A DNA stretch of 64,000 nucleotides from an uncultured Alphaproteobacteria bacterium. GTDB lineage: Bacteria > Pseudomonadota > Alphaproteobacteria > HIMB59 > GCA-002718135. Of this stretch, positions 52,748 to 61,878 are shown in pieces. Position 1 is the first letter of the stretch. The number at the start of each line of letters is the position of its first letter. The stretch lies in NCBI GenBank assembly GCA_902571865.1, contig CACGDO010000001.1, positions 146,315 to 210,314 of the forward strand, read 5' to 3'. The notes beneath the pieces were generated by a model, which saw only the letters and a list, made by a program, of their open reading frames with translations, was not told the DNA's origin and ran no database searches. A program made the position numbers and the translations under genes.

Positions 52748-52776
52748 AATTTATCTATTTGTTATTTATCAATCAA
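52748..52776 (-). promoter_or_regulatory. putative promoter of the candidate small RNA
   Basis: Minus-strand TTGATT (52776-52771), exactly 17 bases, TAAATT (52753-52748). Transcription would begin near 52741, precisely where the first perfect hairpin starts. This agreement is the main argument for the minus orientation of the RNA. Confidence 0.5.
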
Positions 52777-52861
52777 TAAAAAAATGTATTTTCAAAAGTA
52801 AATAATCTTTTTTTGTTGATATGTTTGTTAATAAAATGTGCAAAATTAAATTTAATTAAAA

Positions 52862-53968
52862 ATGAGTAAAAATTCAAAATTTAATGTCTTAGGAGTTATG
52901 ACAGGCACATCAATGGATGGCGTTGATATCAGTTTGATTAATACAAATGGGACTGACTTTGTTAAAATTAAATGTGAAAAATCATATAAATTTGATAAAA
53001 ATTATCAAAATACAATAAACAATCTAATAATAAATAAACCAAAAACTAATAATAAAATTAAAGAATATTTTTTAAAAAAAAATGATTTCTTTACAGATAT
53101 TTTAGAAAAAAAAATAATTTTATTTCTGAAACAAAAAAAAATTAATAAAAAAAATATCGATTTAATATCAATTAGTGGACAGACTGTTTACCACGACCCA
53201 TCGAATAAAATATCTATACAATTAGGAAATGGAAACAAAATTGCAAAAAATCTTAAAATTAAAACTATTAGTAATTTAAGGGATAATGATATTAAAAATG
53301 GCGGTCAAGGAGCACCAATTGGATCATATTATCATAAGTTTTTAATTCAAAAATTTAAGGAAAAAGCAATTATAGTAAACCTTGGAGGTATAGCAAATTT
53401 TTCAACTGTAGTTTCGAGAACATTACTATCATCGGATATAGGGCCTGCAAATTGTTTAAGTGATGATCTTTGTAATTATTTTTTTAAAAAAAAATTTGAT
53501 AATGATGGAAATTATGCAAGAAAAGGAAAGATTGATAAAAATTTAATCGAAAAATTCAAAAAAGATAAATTCTTTAAGAAAAAATTCCCAAAATCATTAG
53601 ATAGAAATTATTTTAGAAATTATTTTAATAAGCTAATTAAATTGAACAAATATGATGCGCTAATGACTGCTAACTACATGACTTATATTGGATTTAAAGA
53701 ATTATTAAAAAATAAAAAATTTAAGATTGAAAGAATTTTACTCACTGGAGGAGGAAGAAAAAATAAATTACTCAAAGAAATATTAATAAATAAACTGAAT
53801 AAAAAAATTGAACTTATTGATAAATATAAAATAAATGGTGATTTAGTAGAAGCTCAAATGTTTGCGTATATTGGCATGAGATCATTTAAAAATTTAGAAA
53901 TAAGTAATAAAAATACTACAGGTGTGAAAAAAAATTTAAGTGGTGGTATTTTATATTTTCCAGATTAA
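52862..53968 (+). CDS. anmK: anhydro-N-acetylmuramic acid kinase
   Basis: 368 residues of the ASKHA fold. The opening GVMTGTSMDGVDISLI is the ATP-phosphate loop hallmark of AnmK, followed by ISISGQTVYHDP, NLGGIANFS and LLTGGGRKNKLL. AnmK phosphorylates 1,6-anhydro-MurNAc from cell-wall turnover to MurNAc-6-phosphate. The recycling partner NagZ is not seen in the window, even at its usual place beside scpA. It converges with the dehydratase gene with a 4-base overlap. The codon use is extremely lysine-rich. Confidence 0.92.
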   Translation: MSKNSKFNVLGVMTGTSMDGVDISLINTNGTDFVKIKCEKSYKFDKNYQNTINNLIINKPKTNNKIKEYFLKKNDFFTDILEKKIILFLKQKKINKKNIDLISISGQTVYHDPSNKISIQLGNGNKIAKNLKIKTISNLRDNDIKNGGQGAPIGSYYHKFLIQKFKEKAIIVNLGGIANFSTVVSRTLLSSDIGPANCLSDDLCNYFFKKKFDNDGNYARKGKIDKNLIEKFKKDKFFKKKFPKSLDRNYFRNYFNKLIKLNKYDALMTANYMTYIGFKELLKNKKFKIERILLTGGGRKNKLLKEILINKLNKKIELIDKYKINGDLVEAQMFAYIGMRSFKNLEISNKNTTGVKKNLSGGILYFPD

Positions 53969-54936
53969 TTCGTTAAATCTGACCAAGTTTTTTTATCAAT
54001 ATTTGAGCCACACAATATTACCAATGTATTTTTGCCAATAAGATTATTATTAATTTTATATTTTAAAGCAGCAAGTCCAGCAACACATGCGGGCTCAAGA
54101 AATAACTTAAATTTTTTATAACAAAAAACCATAAATTTTTTCATTTCATAATCAGAAACAGTTACCATTTCATCAATTACTTCTTTTGCTACATCAAAAG
54201 AATATTGCATATGTAAAGGTGCTGAAAGACTGTCAGCAATACTATTTACATTAATATTATTTAGTGGTTTATTAGCTCTTAAACTTTGATTTAAACCATT
54301 AGCATTTTCAGGTTCAACACCAATAATTTTAATCTTAGGATAAAATTGTTTTATATACGATGAAACACCACTTATTAATCCCCCTCCTCCAACTGAAATT
54401 AGTAAATTGTCAATTTTAGTATTAATTAATTTTAAATATTCTACAATTTCTAATCCCAAGGTAGCACTACCTTGTAATGTCAATGGGCCGTCAAAAGGGT
54501 GAATAAAATAGTAACCTTCATTTTTAGCATTTTCAGCATCAAGAAAAGCTTGTTTTGGATTTGTAAAAATAATGTTAGCACCATAATTTTTACAAGTTTG
54601 AACTCTATATTTATTTGCACTTTCGTATAAGAAAATTTTATTTTTCAATTTAAATTGATTGGCCACAAATGAAGCAGCGATCGCATGATTTCCAGCACTA
54701 ACTGCTGTAATTCCTTTATTAAATTTATTCTGATCTTGAGAAATTATATTATTAATAGCACCTCTTGCCTTAAATGAACCAGATTTTTGTAAAAATTCGC
54801 ATTTAAAAAATAAATTAGTAGAAAAATAATTATCAATATCATCAGGACACTTTAAAAAAGGAGTTTGATTAATAAATGGTCTAATTTTTTTATAAATTTT
54901 ACTAATATTATCGACAGATAAATCTTTAGGTATCAA
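53965..54936 (-). CDS. PLP-dependent threonine/serine dehydratase
   Basis: 323 residues, the short catabolic form without a C-terminal ACT regulatory domain. The PLP lysine is Lys56 in KSGSFKARGA, the phosphate-binding loop SVGGGGLISG near residue 175, and PACVAGLAAL sits near the end. Such enzymes deaminate threonine or serine to a 2-keto acid; serine racemases share the same fold and size, so that is an alternative. It overlaps the upstream DjlA-like gene by 4 bases, so they are co-transcribed. Confidence 0.87.
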   Translation of the reverse strand: MIPKDLSVDNISKIYKKIRPFINQTPFLKCPDDIDNYFSTNLFFKCEFLQKSGSFKARGAINNIISQDQNKFNKGITAVSAGNHAIAASFVANQFKLKNKIFLYESANKYRVQTCKNYGANIIFTNPKQAFLDAENAKNEGYYFIHPFDGPLTLQGSATLGLEIVEYLKLINTKIDNLLISVGGGGLISGVSSYIKQFYPKIKIIGVEPENANGLNQSLRANKPLNNINVNSIADSLSAPLHMQYSFDVAKEVIDEMVTVSDYEMKKFMVFCYKKFKLFLEPACVAGLAALKYKINNNLIGKNTLVILCGSNIDKKTWSDLTN

Positions 54937-55676
54937 GAAATTCCTCTAATTTCTTTAATTTTATCGTAAGCAATATTAATAGCCGCTAATTCTTTATTAG
55001 ATTGTTTAATAAATTCTTTAGGCATACCTTTGGCAATTAAATTATCTGGGTGATGTTCTTTATTTAATTTTATCCATTTTTTTCTTATCTCATTATCAGT
55101 GCTTGATCTATTCACACCCAATATTTTGTAAGGATCAGACTCACTATTTTTTAAATTTGATTGAAAAATTCTTTGAAAATCTTTTTCACTAAATTTAAAC
55201 GATTTAGAAATTGATCTTAAAAAATCTATTTCACTAATAGATACCTTTCCATCAGATGCAGCAATATAAAATAAATTATTTAATAATTCTTCCAATAAAA
55301 TTTTATTAGCTGAAAATAAATCTCCTACTTGATTTGCTATTTGTTTATAACCATACGTATCTTTTTTTGCCTCATTGAATATTTTTGCAACTTTAGGAAT
55401 TTCAGATTTTGGAACTTTAAATTTTTCTTTAAATGCTCTGATTTCATCATCTGATACAATGCCATCTGATTTAGCTAATTTTGCAGCTAGAATAATAAAA
55501 CTTAATGTAAAAATTTGTTGTTTTTGATTATTATTTATTCGATTGAAGTTAAATGATGATTTTGATTTAGATCTTCTGTCAAAAGCACCGCCAGCCATTA
55601 CACCTAAGATAGCTCCTATAGGTCCTCCTAAAGCAAATCCTGCTGCTCCACCTATAACTCTTCCCCAAATACTCAT
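54933..55676 (-). CDS. DjlA-like protein (TerB + DnaJ domains)
   Basis: 247 residues. A glycine-rich hydrophobic N-terminus (GGAAGFALGGPIGAILGVMAGGAF) suggests membrane insertion. A TerB/tellurite-resistance-like helical domain follows (about 55-165, with LAKSDGIVSDDEI and ASDGKVSISEIDFL). The C-terminal J domain (about 178-245) has DPYKILGVN and the H-P-D motif in KEHHPDNL. J proteins stimulate DnaK; DjlA is its membrane-anchored cochaperone. It overlaps the EF-hand gene by 4 bases. Confidence 0.88.
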   Translation of the reverse strand: MSIWGRVIGGAAGFALGGPIGAILGVMAGGAFDRRSKSKSSFNFNRINNNQKQQIFTLSFIILAAKLAKSDGIVSDDEIRAFKEKFKVPKSEIPKVAKIFNEAKKDTYGYKQIANQVGDLFSANKILLEELLNNLFYIAASDGKVSISEIDFLRSISKSFKFSEKDFQRIFQSNLKNSESDPYKILGVNRSSTDNEIRKKWIKLNKEHHPDNLIAKGMPKEFIKQSNKELAAINIAYDKIKEIRGIS

Positions 55677-55921
55677 CTTAAAGTTTCAATTATACCTTTT
55701 AATTCATTTATCTCATTTTGAGAAATTTTATTATCTTGATTCAGATCTATAATTTGAAAGAGTAAATTTAATGATTGTTCAATTTCTCCATAAGAAATAA
55801 CACCATCATTATTTAAATCAACAAAATTAAAGTACATTTGTTCTTCTTCATTTAATTCAGAGGAATTTGCAATTGAAGAATATAAAAGTAAAAATAAAAA
55901 AAATTTTTTTATCCAAACCAT
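55673..55921 (-). CDS. small secreted EF-hand protein
   Basis: 82 residues. A signal peptide of about 20 residues (KKFFLFLLLYSSIANS) precedes two canonical 12-residue EF-hand loops: DLNNDGVISYGE and DLNQDNKISQNE. All coordinating positions (1, 3, 5, 12) are acidic or Asn. It is likely a periplasmic calcium-binding protein of calmodulin-like miniature form. It overlaps the DjlA-like gene and the membrane gene upstream (13 bases), an unusual but compact operon. Confidence 0.85.
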   Translation of the reverse strand: MVWIKKFFLFLLLYSSIANSSELNEEEQMYFNFVDLNNDGVISYGEIEQSLNLLFQIIDLNQDNKISQNEINELKGIIETLR

Positions 55922-56136
55922 CTATACATTCCTATAATACCTGCACCAGCGTAAAAAAATTGTAAGAACAATATTCCATTGTGTTTTAATTTATAGGCCC
56001 AGATTCCAATTAACACTGCTGAAAGCAATAATAATGAAAAGCCAATAAATTCTAATCCAATGTTAAATGCAACTAGTAGGGAATAAAGGATTGCTGTAGT
56101 TACGCCAATCCATTCTAAAAGTTTGTTTGAATTCAA
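55909..56136 (-). CDS. small three-TM membrane protein (CBU_0592-like)
   Basis: 75 residues with three hydrophobic segments: ILYSLLVAFNIG, FIGFSLLLLSAVLIGIWAY, and ILFLQFFYAGAGIIGMYRW. The spacing and the ending G-I-x-x-x-x-R-W resemble CBU_0592-type small membrane proteins of unknown function. It lies 7 bases after the cold-shock gene on the same strand and overlaps the EF-hand gene. Confidence 0.72.
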   Translation of the reverse strand: MNSNKLLEWIGVTTAILYSLLVAFNIGLEFIGFSLLLLSAVLIGIWAYKLKHNGILFLQFFYAGAGIIGMYRWFG

Positions 56137-56143
56137 TTAAATA

Positions 56144-56347
56144 TTATTTTTTCTTAATATTAATAGCGTTTTCTTTTCCACGGTTTTCACCGATTTCAAA
56201 TTCAACTGGCATACCTTCTTCTAAAGTATCAATACCAGCAGCTTCTAAAGCTGAAACATGAAGAAAAACATCTTTTCCTCCATCATCATTTTCTATAAAT
56301 CCATAACCTTTGGTCGGATTAAACCATTTAATTTTACCACTTGGCAT
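56144..56347 (-). CDS. cold-shock domain protein (CspA family)
   Basis: 67 residues, a single OB-fold. RNP1 is KGYGFIEND and RNP2 DVFLHVSAL; the opening [14 protein letters not shown] is the usual family start with P in place of the more common A. It binds single-stranded RNA or DNA as a chaperone. The ATG is preceded by a strong Shine-Dalgarno AAGGAG six to seven bases upstream, one of the best in the window, consistent with high expression. Divergent from rlmJ. Confidence 0.94.
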   Translation of the reverse strand: MPSGKIKWFNPTKGYGFIENDDGGKDVFLHVSALEAAGIDTLEEGMPVEFEIGENRGKENAINIKKK

Positions 56348-56472
56348 ATTGTATTCTCCTTATTTATTATTGGGGGATTAATTGATTTAACTTATATAAA
56401 TATTGTATATTGATTAATTTAATACTTTAAATAACTAATAAGAAATTAATTTCAACAATTTTTTTTATTTTT

Positions 56473-57303
56473 ATGCTTAGCTATAAACACGGATATCATG
56501 CTGGAAATCATGCAGATGTTATGAAACACATTATAATGCTTTACTTATATAATCTTGAAAAAAAAGTAAATAATTCAATAAGTTATGTTGATACTCATTC
56601 TGGTAATGGAATTTATAAATATATATCAAAGTATATGGATAAAAATAAAGAGTATAAAGAAGGAATTAAAAAGATACAAAATTACAAAGGTAATAATATT
56701 TTGATTAGAAATTATCTTTCAACTATTTCTAAAATTACTGGAAAAAATAATTTTTATCCCGGATCACCTATATTTATTTCGTCCATAGCTAATGAAAAAG
56801 ATAAATTATTTTTTTGTGAACTACACAATAATGAATATGAATTATTAAAAAAAAACTTAAACAAATATACTAATGCTAAAATTTTAAATGCTGATGGATT
56901 TAGCTTTATTTTTAATAAAGTTAATAAAGAGAAGAATTATTTTGTATTTATAGATCCATCATATGAAATAAAAGATGATTTTGAAAAAGTAGAAGAGATA
57001 CTAAATAATATTGATAATTTATTTTCAAATTCCAAAATCATAATATGGTATCCAGTTTTGAATATTTTGGAAAATGACTCCTTTATTCAGAATATTAGAA
57101 AAAAAGGTATAAGTAATATTATCAATGTTGAAGTTCCTATTATGAAATATGGAGACAATGTTGGAATGCAAGGAAGTGGCTTATTACTAATAAATTTTTC
57201 AAATAGATCTATAATGAAAAACCTCAAAGAGGTAATACACGAAATTCAAGATATTTTAAAACAAGAGGAAAATAGTACTAGGTTTAAATTAAGATATTTA
57301 TAA
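56473..57303 (+). CDS. rlmJ: 23S rRNA (adenine-2030-N6)-methyltransferase
   Basis: 276 residues. The N-terminus LSYKHGYHAGNHADVMKHI is the hallmark of RlmJ (YhiR), followed by YVDTHSGNGIYKY (AdoMet site), FYPGSPIFIS and the catalytic D-P-S-Y in FIDPSYE near residue 161. This N6-adenine methyltransferase modifies A2030 of 23S rRNA in E. coli. It is divergent from the cold-shock gene, and the MATE gene starts 2 bases after its stop. Confidence 0.92.
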   Translation: MLSYKHGYHAGNHADVMKHIIMLYLYNLEKKVNNSISYVDTHSGNGIYKYISKYMDKNKEYKEGIKKIQNYKGNNILIRNYLSTISKITGKNNFYPGSPIFISSIANEKDKLFFCELHNNEYELLKKNLNKYTNAKILNADGFSFIFNKVNKEKNYFVFIDPSYEIKDDFEKVEEILNNIDNLFSNSKIIIWYPVLNILENDSFIQNIRKKGISNIINVEVPIMKYGDNVGMQGSGLLLINFSNRSIMKNLKEVIHEIQDILKQEENSTRFKLRYL

Positions 57304-57305
57304 AT

Positions 57306-58679
57306 ATGAAAAAAATTAATTTACTTGATGAAGATATCTATAAGTTATTTATAAAAATTGCTTTGCCAGCCTCAATTGGAACTATATTTAATAATCTCTA
57401 TTCTTTAGTTGATACTATTTTTGCAGGTAGAATGATTTCTGAAACAGCTTTAGCAGCTATTGGTCAAACATTTCCTGTATATTTTATAATTATTGCACTT
57501 GGAATAGGACTGAGCATAGCTACAACAAGTAATGTTGCTAATTCTTTAGGAGAAAAAAATATTAAAAAAGCAAGTCATGCATTTTCACAATCTTTTGTTG
57601 TAACAATTTTAGTAGGCTTAGGTATAACTATTTTTGGACTTTATTTTGGGAACATAATTTTAGAATCTATAAATGATGATCCAAAAACCCTTAAACTTTC
57701 ATCATTATATATGAATGTAATTTATTTAGGATCAGTCATAATTCTTTTACTCATGGTATGTAATTCTTGTTTATCAGCTCAAGGAGATACTAAAAGTTAT
57801 AGAAATGTTTTAATTTTTAGTTTTTTTCTTAATATAATTTTAAATCCAATATTAATTACAGGAAAAATAATTAATTTTGAATTATTTATGCCAATGGGTA
57901 TAACTGGAATAGCAATAGCTACTATACTGTCTCAAATAATTGGTCTGTTATATTTATTGTATAAAATTTATAGAACAGAAATTTTTGAAAACTTTAAAAA
58001 TAATTATTTAATTCCTAAATTAAGTTTAATTAAGGAAATTTCATTTCAGGCTATTCCAGCAGCATTAGGATTGATGATGATTGCTCTCGGATCATATATA
58101 TTATTATTTTTTGTCAGTCGTTTTGGTAATGATGCAATTGCTGGTTTTTCCTCAGCTGGAAGATACGAACAATTGCTTTTCTTACCCTTGTTAGGATTAA
58201 GTACAGCAGTAACCGCAATTGTGGGTCAGAATTTTGGTGCTAAAAACTATGAAAGAATTTTAGAAACTTACAACAAAGCTATGATTACTGGTGTAATAAT
58301 ATTAACTATTGCAGGATTAATTTTATTTATAACTGCAGAAGATTCAATGAGATTATTTACTGATGATAAAGAAGTAATTTACTATGGATCAATATATCTT
58401 AAAATATACGCACTTGGTTTTCCAGCTTTTCCATTCTTCTTTATTTCTAATGCTTCATTCCAAGGGCTAAAAAAAGCAATAATAGTAATGTATATGGCCA
58501 TACTTAGGTTTGTATTAGTGCCTATAATTGTAATATTATTTGTAAATAATTTTATAGAAGAAAACTATATCTATATGTTTATTGGGTTAACTCTTGTTCA
58601 TTGGATAATTGGTATCTTATATTATTTTTATTCTTCAAATAAAATTCGAAATATTCAAAGTAGCTATACTACTCCTTGA
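57306..58679 (+). CDS. MATE family efflux transporter
   Basis: 457 residues with twelve membrane segments. MATE features include IALPASIGTIFNNLYSLVDTIFAGR at the start, ALAAIGQTFPV, and the second-half repeat GFSSAGRYEQLLFLPLLGLSTAVTAIVGQNFGA-type region (about 275-310). These proteins expel cationic drugs or organic compounds against Na+ or H+. The start is 2 bases after rlmJ. It converges with and overlaps pcm by 16 bases. Confidence 0.9.
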   Translation: MKKINLLDEDIYKLFIKIALPASIGTIFNNLYSLVDTIFAGRMISETALAAIGQTFPVYFIIIALGIGLSIATTSNVANSLGEKNIKKASHAFSQSFVVTILVGLGITIFGLYFGNIILESINDDPKTLKLSSLYMNVIYLGSVIILLLMVCNSCLSAQGDTKSYRNVLIFSFFLNIILNPILITGKIINFELFMPMGITGIAIATILSQIIGLLYLLYKIYRTEIFENFKNNYLIPKLSLIKEISFQAIPAALGLMMIALGSYILLFFVSRFGNDAIAGFSSAGRYEQLLFLPLLGLSTAVTAIVGQNFGAKNYERILETYNKAMITGVIILTIAGLILFITAEDSMRLFTDDKEVIYYGSIYLKIYALGFPAFPFFFISNASFQGLKKAIIVMYMAILRFVLVPIIVILFVNNFIEENYIYMFIGLTLVHWIIGILYYFYSSNKIRNIQSSYTTP

Positions 58680-59290
58680 AGATTTGGAACAAATAAAACA
58701 TCATCATATTCTTCAGAAATAATTTTATTATGTTGTTTTATATATTTTACAAGTATTTGCTTGTTATTTTTAACAATAGGACAAACAATAATTCCTTCAT
58801 TTCCAATATGAGAAAAAATTTCATTATTTATTTTTTTTGATGCTGCTGTAAATATTATTCTGTCAAAAGGTATTTGTTCAATCCAACCATTATTACCATC
58901 ATCGTATTTTGAAACAATATTAGTTAATTTTAATTTCTCAAAAATATTATTAGAACCTTCGTGTAAATTTTTAATTCTTTCAATCGTGTATACACGCCTT
59001 GCCAAGATTGATAATACTGCACACTGATATCCGCTACCAGTGCCTATTTCTAATACCTTGTGATTACTTTTAACATCAAGTAATTCAGTCATCCTTGCTA
59101 CAACGTAGGGCTGACTAATTGTTTGATTATTTTCAATTGGTAAAGCTATATTTTCATAAGCTTGATTTCTGTAAGCTTCACTAATAAACTTTTCTCTAGG
59201 AATTTTTTCTATTGCAGAGAGAACTTCAGCATTGCTAATACCTGACTCTCGTAACTCGAGTATCAATCTTATTTTTCTTACATCAAGCAC
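58664..59290 (-). CDS. pcm: protein-L-isoaspartate O-methyltransferase
   Basis: 208 residues starting at a GTG that overlaps the serS stop by one base (TAGTG). The AdoMet site is VLEIGTGSGYQCAVLS, and EKIPREKFISEAYRNQAYENIALPI with NQTISQPYVVARM is the family's N-terminal signature. It repairs isoaspartyl residues in damaged proteins. In many alphaproteobacteria surE lies between serS and pcm, and a peptidase M23/LysM gene follows; both are absent here. Confidence 0.92.
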   Translation of the reverse strand: MLDVRKIRLILELRESGISNAEVLSAIEKIPREKFISEAYRNQAYENIALPIENNQTISQPYVVARMTELLDVKSNHKVLEIGTGSGYQCAVLSILARRVYTIERIKNLHEGSNNIFEKLKLTNIVSKYDDGNNGWIEQIPFDRIIFTAASKKINNEIFSHIGNEGIIVCPIVKNNKQILVKYIKQHNKIISEEYDDVLFVPNLQGVV

Positions 59291-60552
59291 TAGATAAGAG
59301 TATCAGAATTATTGAAATATTTTTTCAAAATTTCTGGAATTTTAATATTTCCATCTTTCATTTGATAATTTTCAAGAATGGCAATTAGTGTTCTTCCAAC
59401 TGCTAACCCGGATCCATTAAGTGTATGAACAAAAATATTTTTATTTTCTAATTTATATCTTGTATTCATTCTTCTAGCTTGAAAATCATTGCAATTAGAA
59501 CAGCTTGAAATTTCTCTATAAGTATTTTCACCTGGAAGCCACACTTCAATATCGTATGTTTTTGATGCTGAAAAGCCCATATCACCGGTACATAAAGTCA
59601 TAATCCTATAATGAATATTTAAATCTTGAAGAATGCTCTCAGCAGATTCAAGCATTCTTTCCAATTCATCTTGTGAATGTTGCGGCTCTACTATTGAAAC
59701 TAATTCAACTTTAGTAAATTGATGCTGTCTTAACATACCCCGAGTATCCTTACCAGCAGCACCAGCTTCTGATCTAAAACAGGGCGTATAAGAGGTTACT
59801 CTCATGGGTAATTGATTTTGGTTAAGTATTTCCTCTCTAACCATGTTTGTTAAAGTAACTTCAGCAGTTGGTATTAACCAATGATCTTCCCCAGCAGTAA
59901 ATAAATCTTCACCAAATTTAGGTAATTGCCCTGTTCCAAAAAGAGCAGAATCTTTAACCAAAAAAGGTAAATTATATTCAATATAACCATTTTCATTCGT
60001 ATGCTTATCTAACATAAAATTTGCTAATGCTCTTTCCAGCTTAGAAAGTTGATTTTTCAATAAGACAAATCTAGATCCTGATAATTTAGATGCAGTTTCA
60101 AAATTCATTAAACCTAAATTTTCCCCTAATTCAAAATGAGTTTTAGGATTAAAATCAAATTCTGGTTTTTCACCCCATTCTCTATATTTTGTATTATCTT
60201 CTTCATTACTTCCTATAGGTACAGTCTTATCAGCTATATTGGGAAGTCTTGAGAGGATAGTTTTTAGCTCCTCGTCTTTAATAGTCTCAAGTTCCTTTAA
60301 ATTATTAATTTTATTTTTAATTTCATCAACTTTAATCATTTCTGAAGAAGGATCTTTATTTTCACTTTTAAGTTTACCAATATTTTTAGAAATAGAGTTT
60401 CTTTCAGCCAAAAGGTTCTGAAGAACGGTCTGAGTTTCTCTTTTAACCTTATCTAGTTCTAGTATTTTATTTGATATTGGCTGCTCCCCTCTTTGTTTCA
60501 TATAATTATCAAATTCTGTTGGGTTTTCTCTGATAAAATTAATATTATGCAT
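59290..60552 (-). CDS. serS: serine-tRNA ligase
   Basis: 420 residues. The N-terminal long coiled coil (about 30-100) that binds the tRNA variable arm is followed by the class II catalytic core, with motif 2 FRSEAGAAGKDTRGMLR near residue 260 and motif 3 GSGLAVGRTLIAILE near 385. It charges tRNA-Ser. Its first base overlaps the tatC stop, and pcm follows with a one-base overlap, so it is within the tat-serS-pcm operon. Confidence 0.97.
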   Translation of the reverse strand: MHNINFIRENPTEFDNYMKQRGEQPISNKILELDKVKRETQTVLQNLLAERNSISKNIGKLKSENKDPSSEMIKVDEIKNKINNLKELETIKDEELKTILSRLPNIADKTVPIGSNEEDNTKYREWGEKPEFDFNPKTHFELGENLGLMNFETASKLSGSRFVLLKNQLSKLERALANFMLDKHTNENGYIEYNLPFLVKDSALFGTGQLPKFGEDLFTAGEDHWLIPTAEVTLTNMVREEILNQNQLPMRVTSYTPCFRSEAGAAGKDTRGMLRQHQFTKVELVSIVEPQHSQDELERMLESAESILQDLNIHYRIMTLCTGDMGFSASKTYDIEVWLPGENTYREISSCSNCNDFQARRMNTRYKLENKNIFVHTLNGSGLAVGRTLIAILENYQMKDGNIKIPEILKKYFNNSDTLI

Positions 60553-61307
60553 TACTTATCTTTATTTTTTTGTATTAGTTTTGCAATATAAATTGAAACT
60601 TCGTATAAAAATATAATTGGCAGAGCTAAACTTATTTGACTAAATGGATCAGGTGGAGTTAAGAATGCTGCCGATAAAAATGCTAATACAATTGCATATT
60701 TTCTAAATTTTTTAAGTGATTCATAAGTAACCATCCCTACTCTTGCCATTAAAGATAAAACAACAGGAAGCTGAAATGCTAAACCAAAAGCAAAAATAAA
60801 TCGCATCATAAGGGATAAATATTCTCCCATCTTAGCTTCTAATCGAATAGGAACTCCACTAGAACCAAGGTTTTGATAAGATAGGAAAAAAGACCATGCC
60901 AATGGCGCAATAATATAATAAACCATTGATCCACCTGCGAAAAATAAAATTGGTGTCGCAACTAAATAGGGTAAAAAAGCTCTCTTTTCCTTTTTGTATA
61001 ATCCTGGTGCAATAAATCTCCATATTTGTATTGCAATTAATGGGAATGAAAAAAATAAAGCAAAGAAAAAAGCTATTTTTAATTCTGTAAAAAAAGCTTC
61101 TTGTAAAGCTGTATAAATAAAACCTTGACCTTTATCTTTATCAAATAGTTCTACTAGAGGACTGGCTAAAAAGGCAAATAATTCATCTGCAAAGTAAAAA
61201 CAAACAATAAAGATTAATAAAATATATAAAAAACTCCATAGTAGTCTTTTTCGTAACTCGGTGAGATGCCCTATTAGAGACATTTCTTCAAATTTTTCTT
61301 CAGCCAT
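60552..61307 (-). CDS. tatC: Sec-independent protein translocase TatC
   Basis: 251 residues with six membrane helices. The N-terminal MSLIGHLTELRKRLLWS is the Tat signal-recognition segment, and FIAPGLYKKEKRAFLPY the first periplasmic-loop region; SFPLIAIQIWRF and LTPPDPFSQISLALPI are also conserved. TatC binds twin-arginine signal peptides with TatB. The order tatA, tatB, tatC, serS is standard in alphaproteobacteria. Confidence 0.97.
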   Translation of the reverse strand: MAEEKFEEMSLIGHLTELRKRLLWSFLYILLIFIVCFYFADELFAFLASPLVELFDKDKGQGFIYTALQEAFFTELKIAFFFALFFSFPLIAIQIWRFIAPGLYKKEKRAFLPYLVATPILFFAGGSMVYYIIAPLAWSFFLSYQNLGSSGVPIRLEAKMGEYLSLMMRFIFAFGLAFQLPVVLSLMARVGMVTYESLKKFRKYAIVLAFLSAAFLTPPDPFSQISLALPIIFLYEVSIYIAKLIQKNKDK

Positions 61308-61322
61308 TACAAAAATAATAAA

Positions 61323-61637
61323 TTAATTTTTTTTTGAAAATTCATTCTCGGTCATTTTCACTGTTTCTTGAACTTCTTTAATCTCGTTTTCAAAATTTTT
61401 TTTGATATTAATACCGTCTTTTATTTTTTTTACCTCTTTGACTGATTTAGCTAATTCTTTAATTTCTTCCTCCTCAGCAATTTCATTTATAGATGATTTA
61501 AATTCAGAAGACATTTTTTTAATATATTTAGTAAAAGATCCAACTTGTTTAATGAATTTTGGAAGATCTTTTGGGCCAATAACAACAACGACTATTATCC
61601 CAATTAAGAAAATTTCACTCCAACCAAAAGTAAACAT
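61323..61637 (-). CDS. tatB: Sec-independent protein translocase TatB
   Basis: 104 residues. A single N-terminal helix FGWSEIFLIGIIVVVVIGPKDLPKF carries the TatB-typical Glu8 and the G-P-K-D-L-P hinge. It is followed by an amphipathic helix and a charged coiled-coil tail (about 45-100). TatB works with TatC in the receptor complex. The start is 5 bases from the tatA stop. Confidence 0.94.
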   Translation of the reverse strand: MFTFGWSEIFLIGIIVVVVIGPKDLPKFIKQVGSFTKYIKKMSSEFKSSINEIAEEEEIKELAKSVKEVKKIKDGINIKKNFENEIKEVQETVKMTENEFSKKN

Positions 61638-61642
61638 TATAT

Positions 61643-61828
61643 TTACTTTTCTTCGTCGTTTTTATTCTCTAAATTTTTATCTTCTTTTTTTTCTTCGTCA
61701 GACATTCCTCTCTTGAATGATTTTATTCCTTTTGCCATATCACCCATAAGTTGAGGTATTTTACCTCTACCGAAAAGAAGTAGAACAATAACGAGTACAA
61801 TTAATAATTGCCAAATACTAGGTGTCAT
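61643..61828 (-). CDS. tatA: Sec-independent protein translocase TatA
   Basis: 61 residues. The opening [22 protein letters not shown] has the TatA helix and the F-G-R-G-K-I-P hinge, followed by an amphipathic helix [15 protein letters not shown] and an acidic/lysine tail. TatA polymerises to form the passage for folded proteins. Length is slightly short for the family (often 70-90). First gene of the tatABC block. Confidence 0.94.
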   Translation of the reverse strand: MTPSIWQLLIVLVIVLLLFGRGKIPQLMGDMAKGIKSFKRGMSDEEKKEDKNLENKNDEEK

Positions 61829-61878
61829 AAGGGGCTTATACGGAAACTATAGGAAAAAAACAAGAAGTAATAAGTTAA

